64,000 bases of DNA from Lepidostoma basale (taxonomy: Eukaryota > Arthropoda > Insecta > Trichoptera > Lepidostomatidae), in the NCBI GenBank assembly GCA_022606425.2, contig JAHDVF020000840.1, positions 1,178,001 to 1,242,000 on the forward strand. The letters are read 5' to 3'. Every line of letters starts with the position of its first letter. Positions within the stretch are counted from its first letter, which is position 1. Positions 1-10,700 of this stretch are shown here, in pieces. A model generated the notes under the pieces. The model was not told the DNA's origin. It was given only the letters and a program-made list of their open reading frames with translations, and searched no databases. Position numbers and translations under genes: made by a program.

Positions 1-903
1 GCAATTTAAAATTAATAAACTATCACTTTTACTTAAAATGTCTTCAAATTATTTTTTAATGTGAAATATCCTACTCAAATATATCTATAGCAAAATATCT
101 CTGTGCAGATATGTTATAAATTCCTAATTAGTATTCCTATAAAATAAAATAACTGTTCTGGAAACTGGTAGAGAAAAAAATACTTAAAATAGGACCACTA
201 GAACTTTCCTAATAAATTCCAAAAAAAAGTTTTCATTGTATATTTGAAGTAGACTTTTATAAAAAAAATCCATATTAAATACAGTTTTACAAATTATTTA
301 GCAGTCTAGAGATGAGGTAAGTATTTTAAATTGTTACAAGAAATGAATAATGATTATGCTGATGAAGTAGATACTGCAATGCTAGTATCTTAATATGGTA
401 ACACTGGGCCCTCGTGTTCTATGGAGTTATAGAGCAAGAGAGGAGGCTTTTAATGTCAGTAAAAATCATTACAATTTAAACATTCAAGTTAATAAATAAA
501 ACATTATCTTCATTAAAACCTAAACTTAACTAAACCACAACACCGAGTGCATCTGACCACTGCTAAGATCAGACAGAAGATAAGATTGAGTCAATCTGGG
601 ATACGTCACATCGGTAGGGTGATTTGAATCAATAGTGAGAATGAAGAAAGACATTTTGAGGAAGGCATCGTAGCAACATTAGGAAGAAGGATGTTGACTT
701 GGTGCTGAATAGTTGTACTCTGACCGCGCATCCTTCTTGTGGAGAAGAATCTCAACGCCACACCTGGCGATCAATGACCATGCAACTTCTGAACCAGACA
801 TGGGCTTAGCAAGAATGCCCTTTGCCCCTACCCTAAATAATAATCACGTTTATTTTTAATTGATAAAAATTGCTGACCAGCTTAAATGAATAAATATATT
901 TTC
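1..903. other. AT-rich gene-free stretch, possible decayed LINE tail
   Basis: I see no credible exon here. Positions about 540-835 are less AT-rich and look like the decayed 3' end of a non-LTR retrotransposon, with stop-ridden text resembling the final codons and tail of other LINE fragments in this window. The rest is simple AT-rich DNA. Confidence 0.4.
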
Positions 904-1075
904 TAACTAACTAACTAACCATCACGCTGTCTCTCCAAAAGGTTAGACAGAAAGAAAGGACTGCCACACATTAACCGATGTAGCACTCCATCCTTCTCTT
1001 TTTGCCCCCGCGAGAGACGCTGTGTTATGGGTTGCGAACCTCACCGCATCGGTGAGATTGCAATAAACAAATTTT
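904..1075 (-). mobile_element. Non-autonomous RTE-like LINE derivative, copy A
   Basis: An (AACT)n run at 904-919, which is the family's TTAG-repeat tail read on the other strand, leads into the 3' terminus of the LINE that is intact at 60025-63200. At about 969-975 the sequence jumps directly to the 5' region of the same LINE (the part matching 63009-63080). The roughly 2.9 kb between is missing. Copy B at 36425 has the same junction. Homology to the LINE ends near 1050, where an LTR-like repeat begins. Confidence 0.7.
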
Positions 1076-2700
1076 ACATGGCAGAAAATATGTTTTCTCT
1101 CTGGGAGGCTGGTTTAAGCTTAGTTAAGTTTAATTTTATATAGTGATAATAATTTAAGATAGTGAAAAACAATAATAGCTGTAAGTGACAATTTTGTGAG
1201 TGGCAACACTTTGGGGGCGGGATTCCACCCCACGTGATCTCAACCCCCACCCTGCGGGCTTTTGGAAGTTCGTGAGGCTCGAGGAGCGAGGGAGGGCTCT
1301 TACACCCCGAACCCCGGCGAGGCAACATCTCCCCCGGCCCAACGGATGGTCGAACGCCGGGGAGATAATCGGAACGAGGAGGAGATCGCGGAATACGTGC
1401 CTCATGGCGCACACTGGATCCATTTGGCAAAAACAGGGACATAGGGGTCGAACTCCGAATTTTGCCCTGATTTTTTTAAAATTAGGTCCTTTGTGTGATT
1501 CCAAACCACTTTTACATTCGAACTTTTCTTGATATAACTGCTAATTTCCAAGAAAAAAAATGTTATTGTTTTTTTTGTATGAAGCAAAACCGATTTTTTC
1601 AATTATTTCGGAATCAGGTGGATACGTCAAAACTAAACTTAGTAAGGATTATAGAGGCCATAATCTTCTACATTACTTGTTATGACATCTACTTCATATC
1701 TCTGCCCGTTTAAAAGCAGCAGACATTATAAATTTTAATTAATTGTTACGAGTATAAAGTAGTTTCGGATTTTTTGTTAGTATTTTTGAAGTCCATATTT
1801 TTGCCAAATGGGACCAGTGTCCGCCGGTACTTATTTTTTGGCGTTCGAGCGTTCCTTTACAAAATAACGGAGTGATTTTAGCATAATTGTGATCATTTAT
1901 GCATCTAACAAAAAATCCGAAACCACTCGTAAGAATTAATTAAAAATTATAATGTCTGCTGCTTTTAAACGGGCAGAGATATAAAGTAGATGTCGGAACA
2001 AGTAATGTAGAGGATTATGTCCTCTATAATCCCTACTAAGTTTGGTTTTGACGTATCCACCTGATTCCGAAATAATTGCAAAAATCAGTTTTGCTTCATA
2101 CAAAAAAAACAATAACATTTTTTTTTTCTTGGGAATTAGCAGTTTTATCAAGAAAAGTTCAAATGTAAATGTGGTTTGGAATCACACAAAGGACCTAATT
2201 TAAAAAAATCAGAGCAAAATTCGGAGTTCGACCCCTAAGTCCCTGTTTTTGCCAAATGGATCCAGTGTGTGGCGCCAGCAACAGCGCCCGCGCCAGCTAT
2301 CGAACAACCTCGTACAGGGCCTATGAAGGGCCATTATCACCATTGGGGCCTGATGCTGGCCACCGCTGTCGCTATGAAGGAGACCCGTGCCCTCCGCGGT
2401 CCATCATCCGCGTGATGCTTGCAGCCCGTGAGATAGAAGTGGACGCCGGGCAGCCTTCTGTGCCGTGCAGCCTCTGGCAGTCCTCGTGCTGGCCAACTCG
2501 CCGTCACGCCGACATCCGTCAGCGTCGGTCCTCGCCGCAGATCACTGCCTTCCTCATGGCGTGATCGTCTTGTAGTCTACGTTAGTTTTAATTCGTTGGC
2601 CAGCGAATCGCATGTAAGTCTTCTTTAGATCTTAAGTTATCTTTTTTAGTGTGTATTTTTGTTGTTTTAATAAATGTTATTTTTAAATAGTAAATATTGG
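1050..2700 (+). repeat. LTR-like direct repeat, copy 1 (split by a foldback element)
   Basis: After removing the insertion at 1410-2269, this stretch aligns with 2935-3720 in the same orientation. Both contain the same start, the same GC-rich block of inverted CCGG/GGCG text, a shared block with GGGGCCTGATGCTGGC, and an AATAAA-containing AT-rich end. Two direct copies of about 0.75 kb suggest long terminal repeats of an LTR element whose interior is lost or scrambled. Short ORFs here are not convincing genes. Confidence 0.4.
1410..2269. mobile_element. 860-bp foldback element with 5-bp target duplication
   Basis: The arms 1410-1780 and 1905-2269 are inverted copies of each other (both ends read CACACTGGATCC inward), separated by a loop of about 124 bp. 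The flanks repeat TGGCG at 1405-1409 and 2270-2274. The uninterrupted site is visible in the sister repeat near 3298-3304, which supports a true insertion. The loop carries a third partial copy of the terminus near 1802-1825, so the element may be built from two nested units. No transposase is encoded. Confidence 0.75.
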
Positions 2701-2934
2701 TTTCAATCTCATATCATAATACATCCCGGAGCATATCTCATATAAGAAAATGTTAACATTAGTGAATCACATGGGCAAATTTTGGGAAGTTGCTCTAGAT
2801 CGGGAGGAATGAGTTCAATAAATTCATTTTTCACCCCGTGACGACAAAAAACTCTCAAGTAGTGCCTGAAGTGGTACTGCTTTAATTAAATACCTGTACG
2901 ACTTTTATCTTCTTGATATAGCCATGTTTCATTG

Positions 2935-3733
2935 CATACTCGGTGAGATTGCACTAAACAATTTTTACATGGCAGAAAATACGTTTTCTCTTTGGAGGCT
3001 TGTTTAATCTTAGTTAAGTTTAATTTTAATTAGTGATAAGACAATGAAAAACAATAATAGTGTATAGGAAAAACAATAATGGTGATTGTGTCAATTTTGC
3101 GAGTAGCAACACTTTGGGGGGAGGCGTGATCTAACCCCCACCCTGCGGGCTTTTTGAATGTGAGAGCTCTCGAACAGCGACGCGGGACTTACATTACACA
3201 CCGGACTCCGGTGAGGCGACATCTCTTCCCGGCGCCCGGCGGGCGGCCGAACGCCGGGGAGATAATTTGAAGAAAAAGATCGCGATATACGCGCCGCATG
3301 GCGCCAGCAACCATGGCGCCAGCTTATCATCATTGGGGCCTGATGCTGGCAATTGCTGTCGCTGCGAAGGAGACCCGTGCCCTTCGCCGTCCACATCGAC
3401 GCCATTAGCCGCCAGGTGCCGGCTGCCTCAGATCCGGCCAGCCTCCACGTCACCCTTCGCCGTCGTCTGCCTCGCCCGATCTCCGCGGCGGAGGCCAGGT
3501 CGGCTCCAGCATCCACGGCTCTCCCCCATCGTCCGCCTCGTACGTTCCTCGTACGCGGACGGATGAGTCATTGATTGTAATCTAATATTAAGGTGTTTCT
3601 CCCGTGTAAATTCTTGTAATCCTATTTATAATAAACTTAATTTCTAAATCACTTGGCCTTTCTTAATAATCACACTCTCAATCCCGAACGAATCATATCA
3701 TCTAAATCATGGGCATTTGGCGCCGAGGCAACG
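2935..3733 (+). repeat. LTR-like direct repeat, copy 2, with possible primer-binding site
   Basis: This is the uninterrupted sister of the repeat at 1050-2700. It ends in an AT-rich section with AATAAA. At 3718-3733 it is followed by TGGCGCCGAGGCAACG, which has the TGG start and position expected of a tRNA primer-binding site after a 5' LTR. No gag, protease or integrase coding sequence follows, so at best this is an LTR remnant. The LTR assignment is inference from layout alone. Confidence 0.4.
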
Positions 3734-4245
3734 AGAGATGATCTCGACAATCCCAAGTCGAGATTCCCCGCATCTCCTGGTTCATGGACCCCGTTCCATC
3801 ATCAGACTCCGTCATTCTCATATTCCCGATTATTTGCGTAAAATATATTTTTGAGGTAGCTTTGTCTTTTCGATATTTATGGAAATGACACAAAAAATGT
3901 ACTTTTCGTGCGTTGTCTATGACATTTGAACGTCAAAATATAGCCTCAAAATATATATTCTTTTTACTTTTATTTATTAGGCATTTCCAGTTTTCACATT
4001 TTGGCAATGAAAAATTTACACTCCTGTTAGAGTTATAAACATTTGAATTTACTGTGATGGAAGTTTCTCAACCACCTTTGTATAAAGTGTATCCTTTAAA
4101 AAACATATTCAAACTTACAGTGCTTCCACGAGCCGACTGTTGATTTAAAAATGTCATATTTTAATTTAATGTTATTATTTTATAATTTTTTTGCTGTTTT
4201 TCAGTCAACCGATTAACCATATTTTCTTTAACATGAACCATTCAG

Positions 4246-4743
4246 ACTTGTGGAAGTGCCTTTAGAGACAGAACGTTATGCGCAAATCATCTACGATGTT
4301 TTAAGAGTCGACACAGAACCTAAACGAAGCAAAGTTACCAAAAATATTAGCATTGAAAATAATATTGTTAAAATGTGAGTGTTAATGTTTCCATAATGTG
4401 ATATATAAAATCATGGTAATACAATAATTTATATTATATGTCTTGATAAAAATATAAATTAATCTTGGGATTTTATATGCAGTCATATAAATATTATGTG
4501 GTATTTTATGACGATTTGTTGATATGAATTTGTGTGTAAAGAAGACATGATGACGTTTCTATGTTATAAAATGTAATATGTGTTAATATAATATATATTT
4601 TTATTTCTTGCAGAGAATTTTTTAGTTTTGAGCTGAAGGGCCTCCGTGTTGGAGTAAACTCATTCTTCGACCGCATGTCACTTTCTGTGGAGACAGTCGA
4701 GATGTTTGGGCCTCCCGTCAGCCAGGAATATTCACATTACTAG
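4246..4743 (+). CDS. KEOPS complex subunit Pcc1/LAGE3, last two exons
   Basis: Two joined exons, 4246-4374 and 4614-4743, encode the conserved body of a Pcc1-family protein (CTAG/Pcc1 fold). This small subunit dimerises and binds Kae1/OSGEP in the KEOPS complex, which makes the universal tRNA t6A modification. Seen directly: VEVPLETERYAQIIYDVL, then RVGVNSFFDRMSLSVETVE and the LAGE3-like FGPPV near the end; stop TAG at 4741. The donor is GTGAGT at 4375, the acceptor is TTGCAG ending at 4613, and phases match. The upstream exon is uncertain: a frame-compatible candidate is ATG 4057 to 4079, but its donor (GTATAA) is weak. No AATAAA separates this gene from PIG-P downstream. Confidence 0.8.
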
Positions 4744-4973
4744 CTCCAGTTATAGTCTCCCCATTTCAATCTTTGCAGAGTGATTTTACTTTATCAAGCC
4801 TAGGTATACTACTGCTAGATTTACCTCATATGCAAACCTCAGTCAAGGATTTTTCACTTGTTAACTGCGTGAAGTTACATTTAAAACTAATAACAGCGGA
4901 TACCTATACTGTAATCAAATAGGGTACATTTACTTATAGTATTTATTAGACAGGAGTTCCATACAGCCCAATC

Positions 4974-5441
4974 ATGCCAGAACATACGCCCGCTCCCACC
5001 CCAGCACGGTCCATCTATGGATTTGTGATGTTTCTCACCTTCCGCACCTTTTTTGTGATCTACCTCTGCTGGGCCCTGATCCCCGATGAATGGCTCAACA
5101 CTCTCAATATCCACTACTACCCTCAGAAGTACTGGGCTGTCGCTGTTCCCATTCAGCTTCTAGTTGGACTTACGCTATTCGCCTTCTTCATCTATCCGGG
5201 TCTTAACCTTGCTATGACACCAGAAGTAGACGACATTAGAACCATAACTGACAATTTTGCATTGAAGAGAAACGTGCCGAGCGCCGAAGATGCTCCCGGA
5301 ACTTGGTGTGACTGTAAGGATAAGTGGAAGTGCCGTCTAAAGACTTACAGTGCCAGTTGTGACGTCACAGAGGAAATGAGAATACCGCACGTGGAAGATT
5401 TGGATATTAGAGATGTTTGCAAACTTCTTTACTCCAAATAG
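4974..5441 (+). CDS. PIGP: PIG-P, GPI N-acetylglucosaminyltransferase subunit P
   Basis: An intronless reading frame of 155 aa. PIG-P belongs to the ER-membrane GPI-GnT complex, which transfers GlcNAc from UDP-GlcNAc to phosphatidylinositol in the first step of GPI-anchor synthesis. The PIG-P domain is clear: SIYGFVMF start, a first membrane segment around residues 14-38, the family hallmark LIPDEWL then YYPQKYWAVAVP, and a second membrane segment around residues 58-80. The C-terminal cytosolic part holds a Cys-rich patch (WCDCKDKWKCRL) and IPHVEDLDI, typical of animal PIG-P. The ATG at 4974 gives normal family length. An acceptor-like TTATTAGACAG ends at 4953, so the 5'UTR may be spliced. 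Confidence 0.93.
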   Translation: MPEHTPAPTPARSIYGFVMFLTFRTFFVIYLCWALIPDEWLNTLNIHYYPQKYWAVAVPIQLLVGLTLFAFFIYPGLNLAMTPEVDDIRTITDNFALKRNVPSAEDAPGTWCDCKDKWKCRLKTYSASCDVTEEMRIPHVEDLDIRDVCKLLYSK

Positions 5442-5445
5442 TATT

Positions 5446-5451
5446 AATAAA
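5446..5451 (+). terminator. Polyadenylation signal of PIG-P
   Basis: AATAAA begins 5 bases after the PIG-P stop codon. It is the first such signal after the Pcc1 and PIG-P frames, so both could use it. Confidence 0.6.
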
Positions 5452-7113
5452 TACTTATGTCTAGTGTATTTTCCATATAAGGTTGGATATTGCCATTTCA
5501 AGTTTATAATATAGGAATATTCAATGTCATTCCGAATCTTAACCTTGCTGGTTATGATCCTTGAATTTAATTCTCAATTTCAGGAAAGGTTTTATTGAAA
5601 TGCATTTTTTTTGTTTTATCTGTTGTTTTTTATAAATATAAAATATTTTTTCAATCTGTTTTTTTTTTAACCTTTCCCTCGCTGTGCTAAATGAGAGTTT
5701 GAAATCGGAAACTTAGAATATTCATGGGATATTTCTTCAATTTACAATTGCAGTCAAAAGTGATTTTTTTTTAATCTTACTGCTAAAAAAGCATTTGCAT
5801 ACGCTCACATTGAAAAAACCATCAGGTGAGAACACTGCCCACTGAGAATCCTCGCGAGCAACTGACATTGGCAAAACTTTGGCCAACTACTTGAAAATAA
5901 CATAACACACTTGAACATCTTTCTCACACTCCTGAAGTGAGTGGGGTGTAAATATGTAAATAGTTAAGTGGCACTTCTCGTACTTTTTAAATGATAGAAT
6001 CCGATTTACAGTTGTCAGACTCTCGCAAATAATCATGGCATCAAAGCATGGATGCGTTTGATTAGTGTATTTTCATTGATATTCAATAAAATACTTATTC
6101 CGTGCTAGTAGTGTTTACGTAATATAATTATTCAAATTGATATATGTATTAATGTATAAAATATTGACTTAACCCCAAGATCATTATATCTGTAGAGAGA
6201 TATTAAAGTTATTAGAAACAATGTGTACCAACTGCAGCACAGGTAAGGAAAGATTAATACATAAAAAAAACAATAGTTAGATTCAAGTCTATCTTTATTA
6301 TTTGTTAATACTATCTATAAATTATTGGAAATATTTTTTTACATACATAAATTGTTTTTATAAAGTGGTAAAAAGCCCCATAAAAAAGTCACATCACGAG
6401 AGACATTTGCCACTTCTGACTAAACATCATATTTGGTACATAATAGGCAAAGTCTGATACACATCAAAAGTGCGTGGAATCCGGTCACAATCATACACTA
6501 ACACTAAGATCAATTCAAAGTGAAAACAACAATATGTCAACATGAAAACTATGTAAATCAGTGCAAAAGAAAATGGGTAAAATACAATATCTTTAGATAA
6601 TCATTCTAACTGTGAAATGATAAAAGGATATTATACTTAATTTAAATAAAACATGATTTGCTGTATCATTATAAAATACACAATCTGATAAAATAATGTA
6701 GGTCATAGATGCCCTTAAATGTTTAAATGTGGCAAGACTATTATGAAGAAAAAAAAATAAAAGGGTGGATAACAAATTTCGGCCTGGAAAACATTTAAAT
6801 CTAAAAATGACGGCAGAAGTAAGAATCGCTATTTCACATCTTTCCCTCAATACAATGTAAATGCCATTGGAACATTTAGAACTTCAAGAGCCGGATAATA
6901 GTAACGCTTATTTATAATTTGCAATTAGTATAGAACTATACTTTTTTTAAATTATTAGCAACGTTTTAAATTGAACAAAGATTGTGCGTTTATTTTTGTT
7001 GTTGTATAATGTTAATTTAGAATAATAATATAGTAATACATTTCACATCCCTGCAGTTTGCCCAACTGACCGTTGTAAGGGCAATGATGTATAACTCCAT
7101 AGAATATAACGCC
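5452..7113. other. Gene-free interval between convergent PIG-P and SF3B1
   Basis: AT-rich sequence with no supported exon. Part of it is presumably the SF3B1 3'UTR (minus strand), but I cannot place its end. The segment near 6060-6110 (around TTCAATAAAATACTT) resembles 41215-41245 and marks a dispersed repeat. Confidence 0.5.
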
Positions 7114-7364
7114 CCGTGAGCGTAAAACCGAAACAAGTGCAAATATACAGTTTGGAGATATGGGAGTTTAAAGACTTCATATTGCTTGGAAAAACTGTTT
7201 TTTTTTTTAATAAACCAATGATTTTCAGTTTAAAGTAATATACCTATAAACCGAAAATCATTGGTTTATCTAAAAAAAAACAGTTTTTCCAAACAATATG
7301 AAGTCTTTAAACTCCCATGTCTCCAAACTGTATATTTGCACTTGTTTCGGTTTTACACTCACGG
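7114..7364. repeat. 251-bp near-perfect hairpin (palindromic MITE-like)
   Basis: Two arms of about 108 bp (7114-7222 and 7255-7364) are inverted copies with few mismatches, around a loop of about 30 bp. It starts CCGTGAGCGTAAAACCG and ends with the complement. It lies downstream of the SF3B1 stop codon and may be in its 3'UTR. No coding capacity. Confidence 0.8.
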
Positions 7365-7756
7365 TGCGATAAGATGTATTGAAATTTTTGTATTCCAGGG
7401 GTTTTGTTTTAGATTTTAAAGGTTTCGCATTACTGACTTTCTCGTTTTCATAATATCCTAGAATGTCAACCGTAAAAACTAAAACAGAAATCTTTGAAAA
7501 TGCAAATTTCAATACATATATCTGATAAAACTATGTATTACATTTTTGGATGATGAATATATATTTTTCTTTAATAAGTGGTGTTGATTCTTTTTACCTT
7601 TACGAATGAAATGTTTCTTATGGACCACACGGATCATATCAATATAAATATTCTAGGTCTTGTACTATAGTGTATTGCCTTGATAATATGTTAGGAATAT
7701 CCTTAGTCTACTGTTCACAGTGACACTTTACACTTTGAATGGCCAATGAAGAGGTA

Positions 7757-10700
7757 CTAAAGCATGTAGTCCAGCTCGTATCGGGCGAAGTGGTTGTGGG
7801 AGTCATTTTGTATGCGGGGGTACCCGGCTACCAGAGCGTCCTGTCCCCCGATGTACAAGGTGTTGTAGATCTTCCAATACACGTCCCGAACCTTCCGGGC
7901 CGGGTGGAACAAGCCCTGATGAATAAACACAATGGTTAATATATTTTTTAAAAGCTTGCCAACTGTATATTCCCAGTTATTTAACACATTCATACAAGTC
8001 ATACACGCACGTCGATTCTTCTGACTTCTAATATGACCAACCTTTAAATTTTGATTAATTTGGTCATGCCACGTTTTCCTCGGTCTACCTCGACTCCGTA
8101 ATAACATATACTTTCTTAACCGTTCTTTCTACATCCATGTGCTCCATATATTCAAACCAACACTACGATCCTTTTATAATACCTTCTTCTGCTCTACACT
8201 CCTTTCTTATATCAGCATTTGAGATTCTGTCGTATATCATTCTATCACACATACGTCTTAGGGACCTCATCTCTCTACCGCATTTATTCTCTCATCCTTC
8301 TTCTGCCAGTTCCATGCTTCGTTTCCATACATAAGGGTTGGGACCAGAACTCCACTGTGAACCATTCCATTACCAGTAAACAGGTATTAATGCCATCTCC
8401 GCACACAATGAGTTAATTAATTTTTTTTTTGTTGATTACCATGTATTATTTAGTAGTTTTTAATAACATAACATTATTAACCGTCGCGTTGCCATGTGGT
8501 AAATTGAGTTTCCACTGCCAATTTAAAGTTGATTTTCTTAAAACCTATGGACCCTAATATTATAAAAAAAATTGTAATCCTCCATTGAAGTGTTCTCAAT
8601 ATTTCGTAATAAAAAAAAAGCAAAAAATTACTTCCTTCATCCCAAAAAAAAATATTTTCTAAGACTGCCCTCACCTTCATTCGTGTTAAGGTAGAATTTG
8701 TTTCGCTAATATTTACAACTTTATCAAAAGTGACAAATACTTACTCGCTGTTTAGAACATATTATAAATTATATCTTTGACCTTTTCAATAGGTACGTAA
8801 TAATACCGACTGGATGAAAACGCACCACGTAAGTTAATAATATCAGAACTGTGAAAATATTAACACTTTACCAAAAGGGACAAATATTAATACGTACTCG
8901 TTGTCTTGAACGTACTATACATTTTGCCTATCATACGTAAAATCTCGTAAAGTTTCGCCCCGCCCGCGCCGGCCGCCGGCCGCAAGACAAGTATATACCT
9001 GATGTTTAGTCGATCTTGTGCTATGACGCATTACATATCAGAAATCGCATGGTTCCAGAAAAAAATTAATAATGATATGTTTTTCAAATAATCCATATAT
9101 GTTATAGATATCGATCTATTCCTAATGAAATTCCCTACAAGATGACATAAATTAAATTTTGATTCATCTAGTCATATGCTTGATATTTAGATAAAATTAG
9201 CGGTAAACTGAACTTACCACATGGGAGCAAGCGTTTTGTTTTGAACACGGTACGTTAAGGGTTAAATTAAATTGTTTTTTTAGCCTGGAATCTTGAAAAG
9301 TACCATGGCAGTTAATGTGGTAAATAAAATCAATTGAAACAAATTAAAATGAAATATAAATATTATTCATATCACCTGTAAAGTGTACTGTAGGATTTTG
9401 ATAGGTCCCAGTGCCACACGGAGACCCTCGATAGCATCCATGAAGGCCTGCACCAAGTGGGGTGACGTCTCGAAAATGTTGGGCCACACGTGGTTGAGTA
9501 GGTGAATTAGGGCATCCTCGCAGCCGAAGCCAAACACCCCCAGCGCCATGTGCTTGATGGCCGCACATGCCGTCTGCCGGTGCACCAGGTCCCTGGGGAA
9601 ATAACATGTTTACTCAACGGTTGCCAAACTTGCCGGCAAACATTGGTTGGTTTTATACACAACTTCAGGATGGAATCAACTTGCGAGGAAATCATTTCTT
9701 AAAATTATAAATAATCTATTGGAAAATTCTAACTATTTAAAAAACATATATATTTTTGATTTTTCAATATATTGATTTTTTCATACACAATATCTTAAGG
9801 ATTTTATCACTTTCAAAATTAACCATGATTTTAAAAGTAATAATTCAACAAAAAACAGCAACATTCAACGGGTTGAGAGATAGATTTCATTATTCGAGAC
9901 TGAGGTATTCAGGATAAATGTTTTTTATTATTATTTCTGATTCTTCTTCTCCGGTCTCAATCTAACGATTGGTCTGCAGCAAGGCGACGCATCTCTTCTT
10001 CCATTCCGCTCAATCCTCGGCAACTCTCTTCAACTCCGCATGAGAGGTGCAGCCAATATCTCGGTAAATCTGGTCTAGGTACTCTTGGCGAGGTCGTCCT
10101 CTGCCAATCGATCCCTCGACCATACCCTCCAACACATTATGCAGGAAACACATGACCAATACATCTTGTGTGCCTCTCCGCACACATGCCTACTCTCTTC
10201 AACTACTCTACTCTCTCAACTCTCTCTACTCTCTACTCTGATTATAAAACTGAGAAAAGTTATTAATTATCGATAAATATATTGAACAGACCTCAAACAA
10301 TAAATGGAATTATTTCGAAGTTTCTTGATACATTTAGTACATATCTAGTGCTAGATATTGGTTAATGACCAAACAACCAAAATAAATGTGTGCAAAAAAT
10401 ACATGTAAATTTGTGATTGATCCCTTGAAGAAGTTCTCTTACCGATCCATGAGGGCGTCCTCGAGCAGGGGGCTGACAGCGTAGATGTAATCTTTGCCCA
10501 TCTCCCCGATGTATTCAAAGAGGAAAGAGAGAGACTTGAGAACACCATTTTGAACATTGAGTTCCGGCACGCGGTATTCTGTCATCAGGGCCGGCAACAC
10601 TGTGAAGGGAGAACATGTCTCTGCCACAATAGCGATGGCCACTGTTGAGCACACTCTGGAAGAAAAACAAGTATATAGTAATTCTTTGAAAGGAGTGTAA

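Noticed and set aside
1200..1532. A 110-codon GC-rich frame as a gene
   Set aside because: It crosses the boundary of the foldback insertion at 1410 and its intact counterpart near 3100 has no matching frame.
7739..7939. Plus-strand 66-codon frame with a plausible-looking protein
   Set aside because: It is the exact antisense of the last SF3B1 exon.
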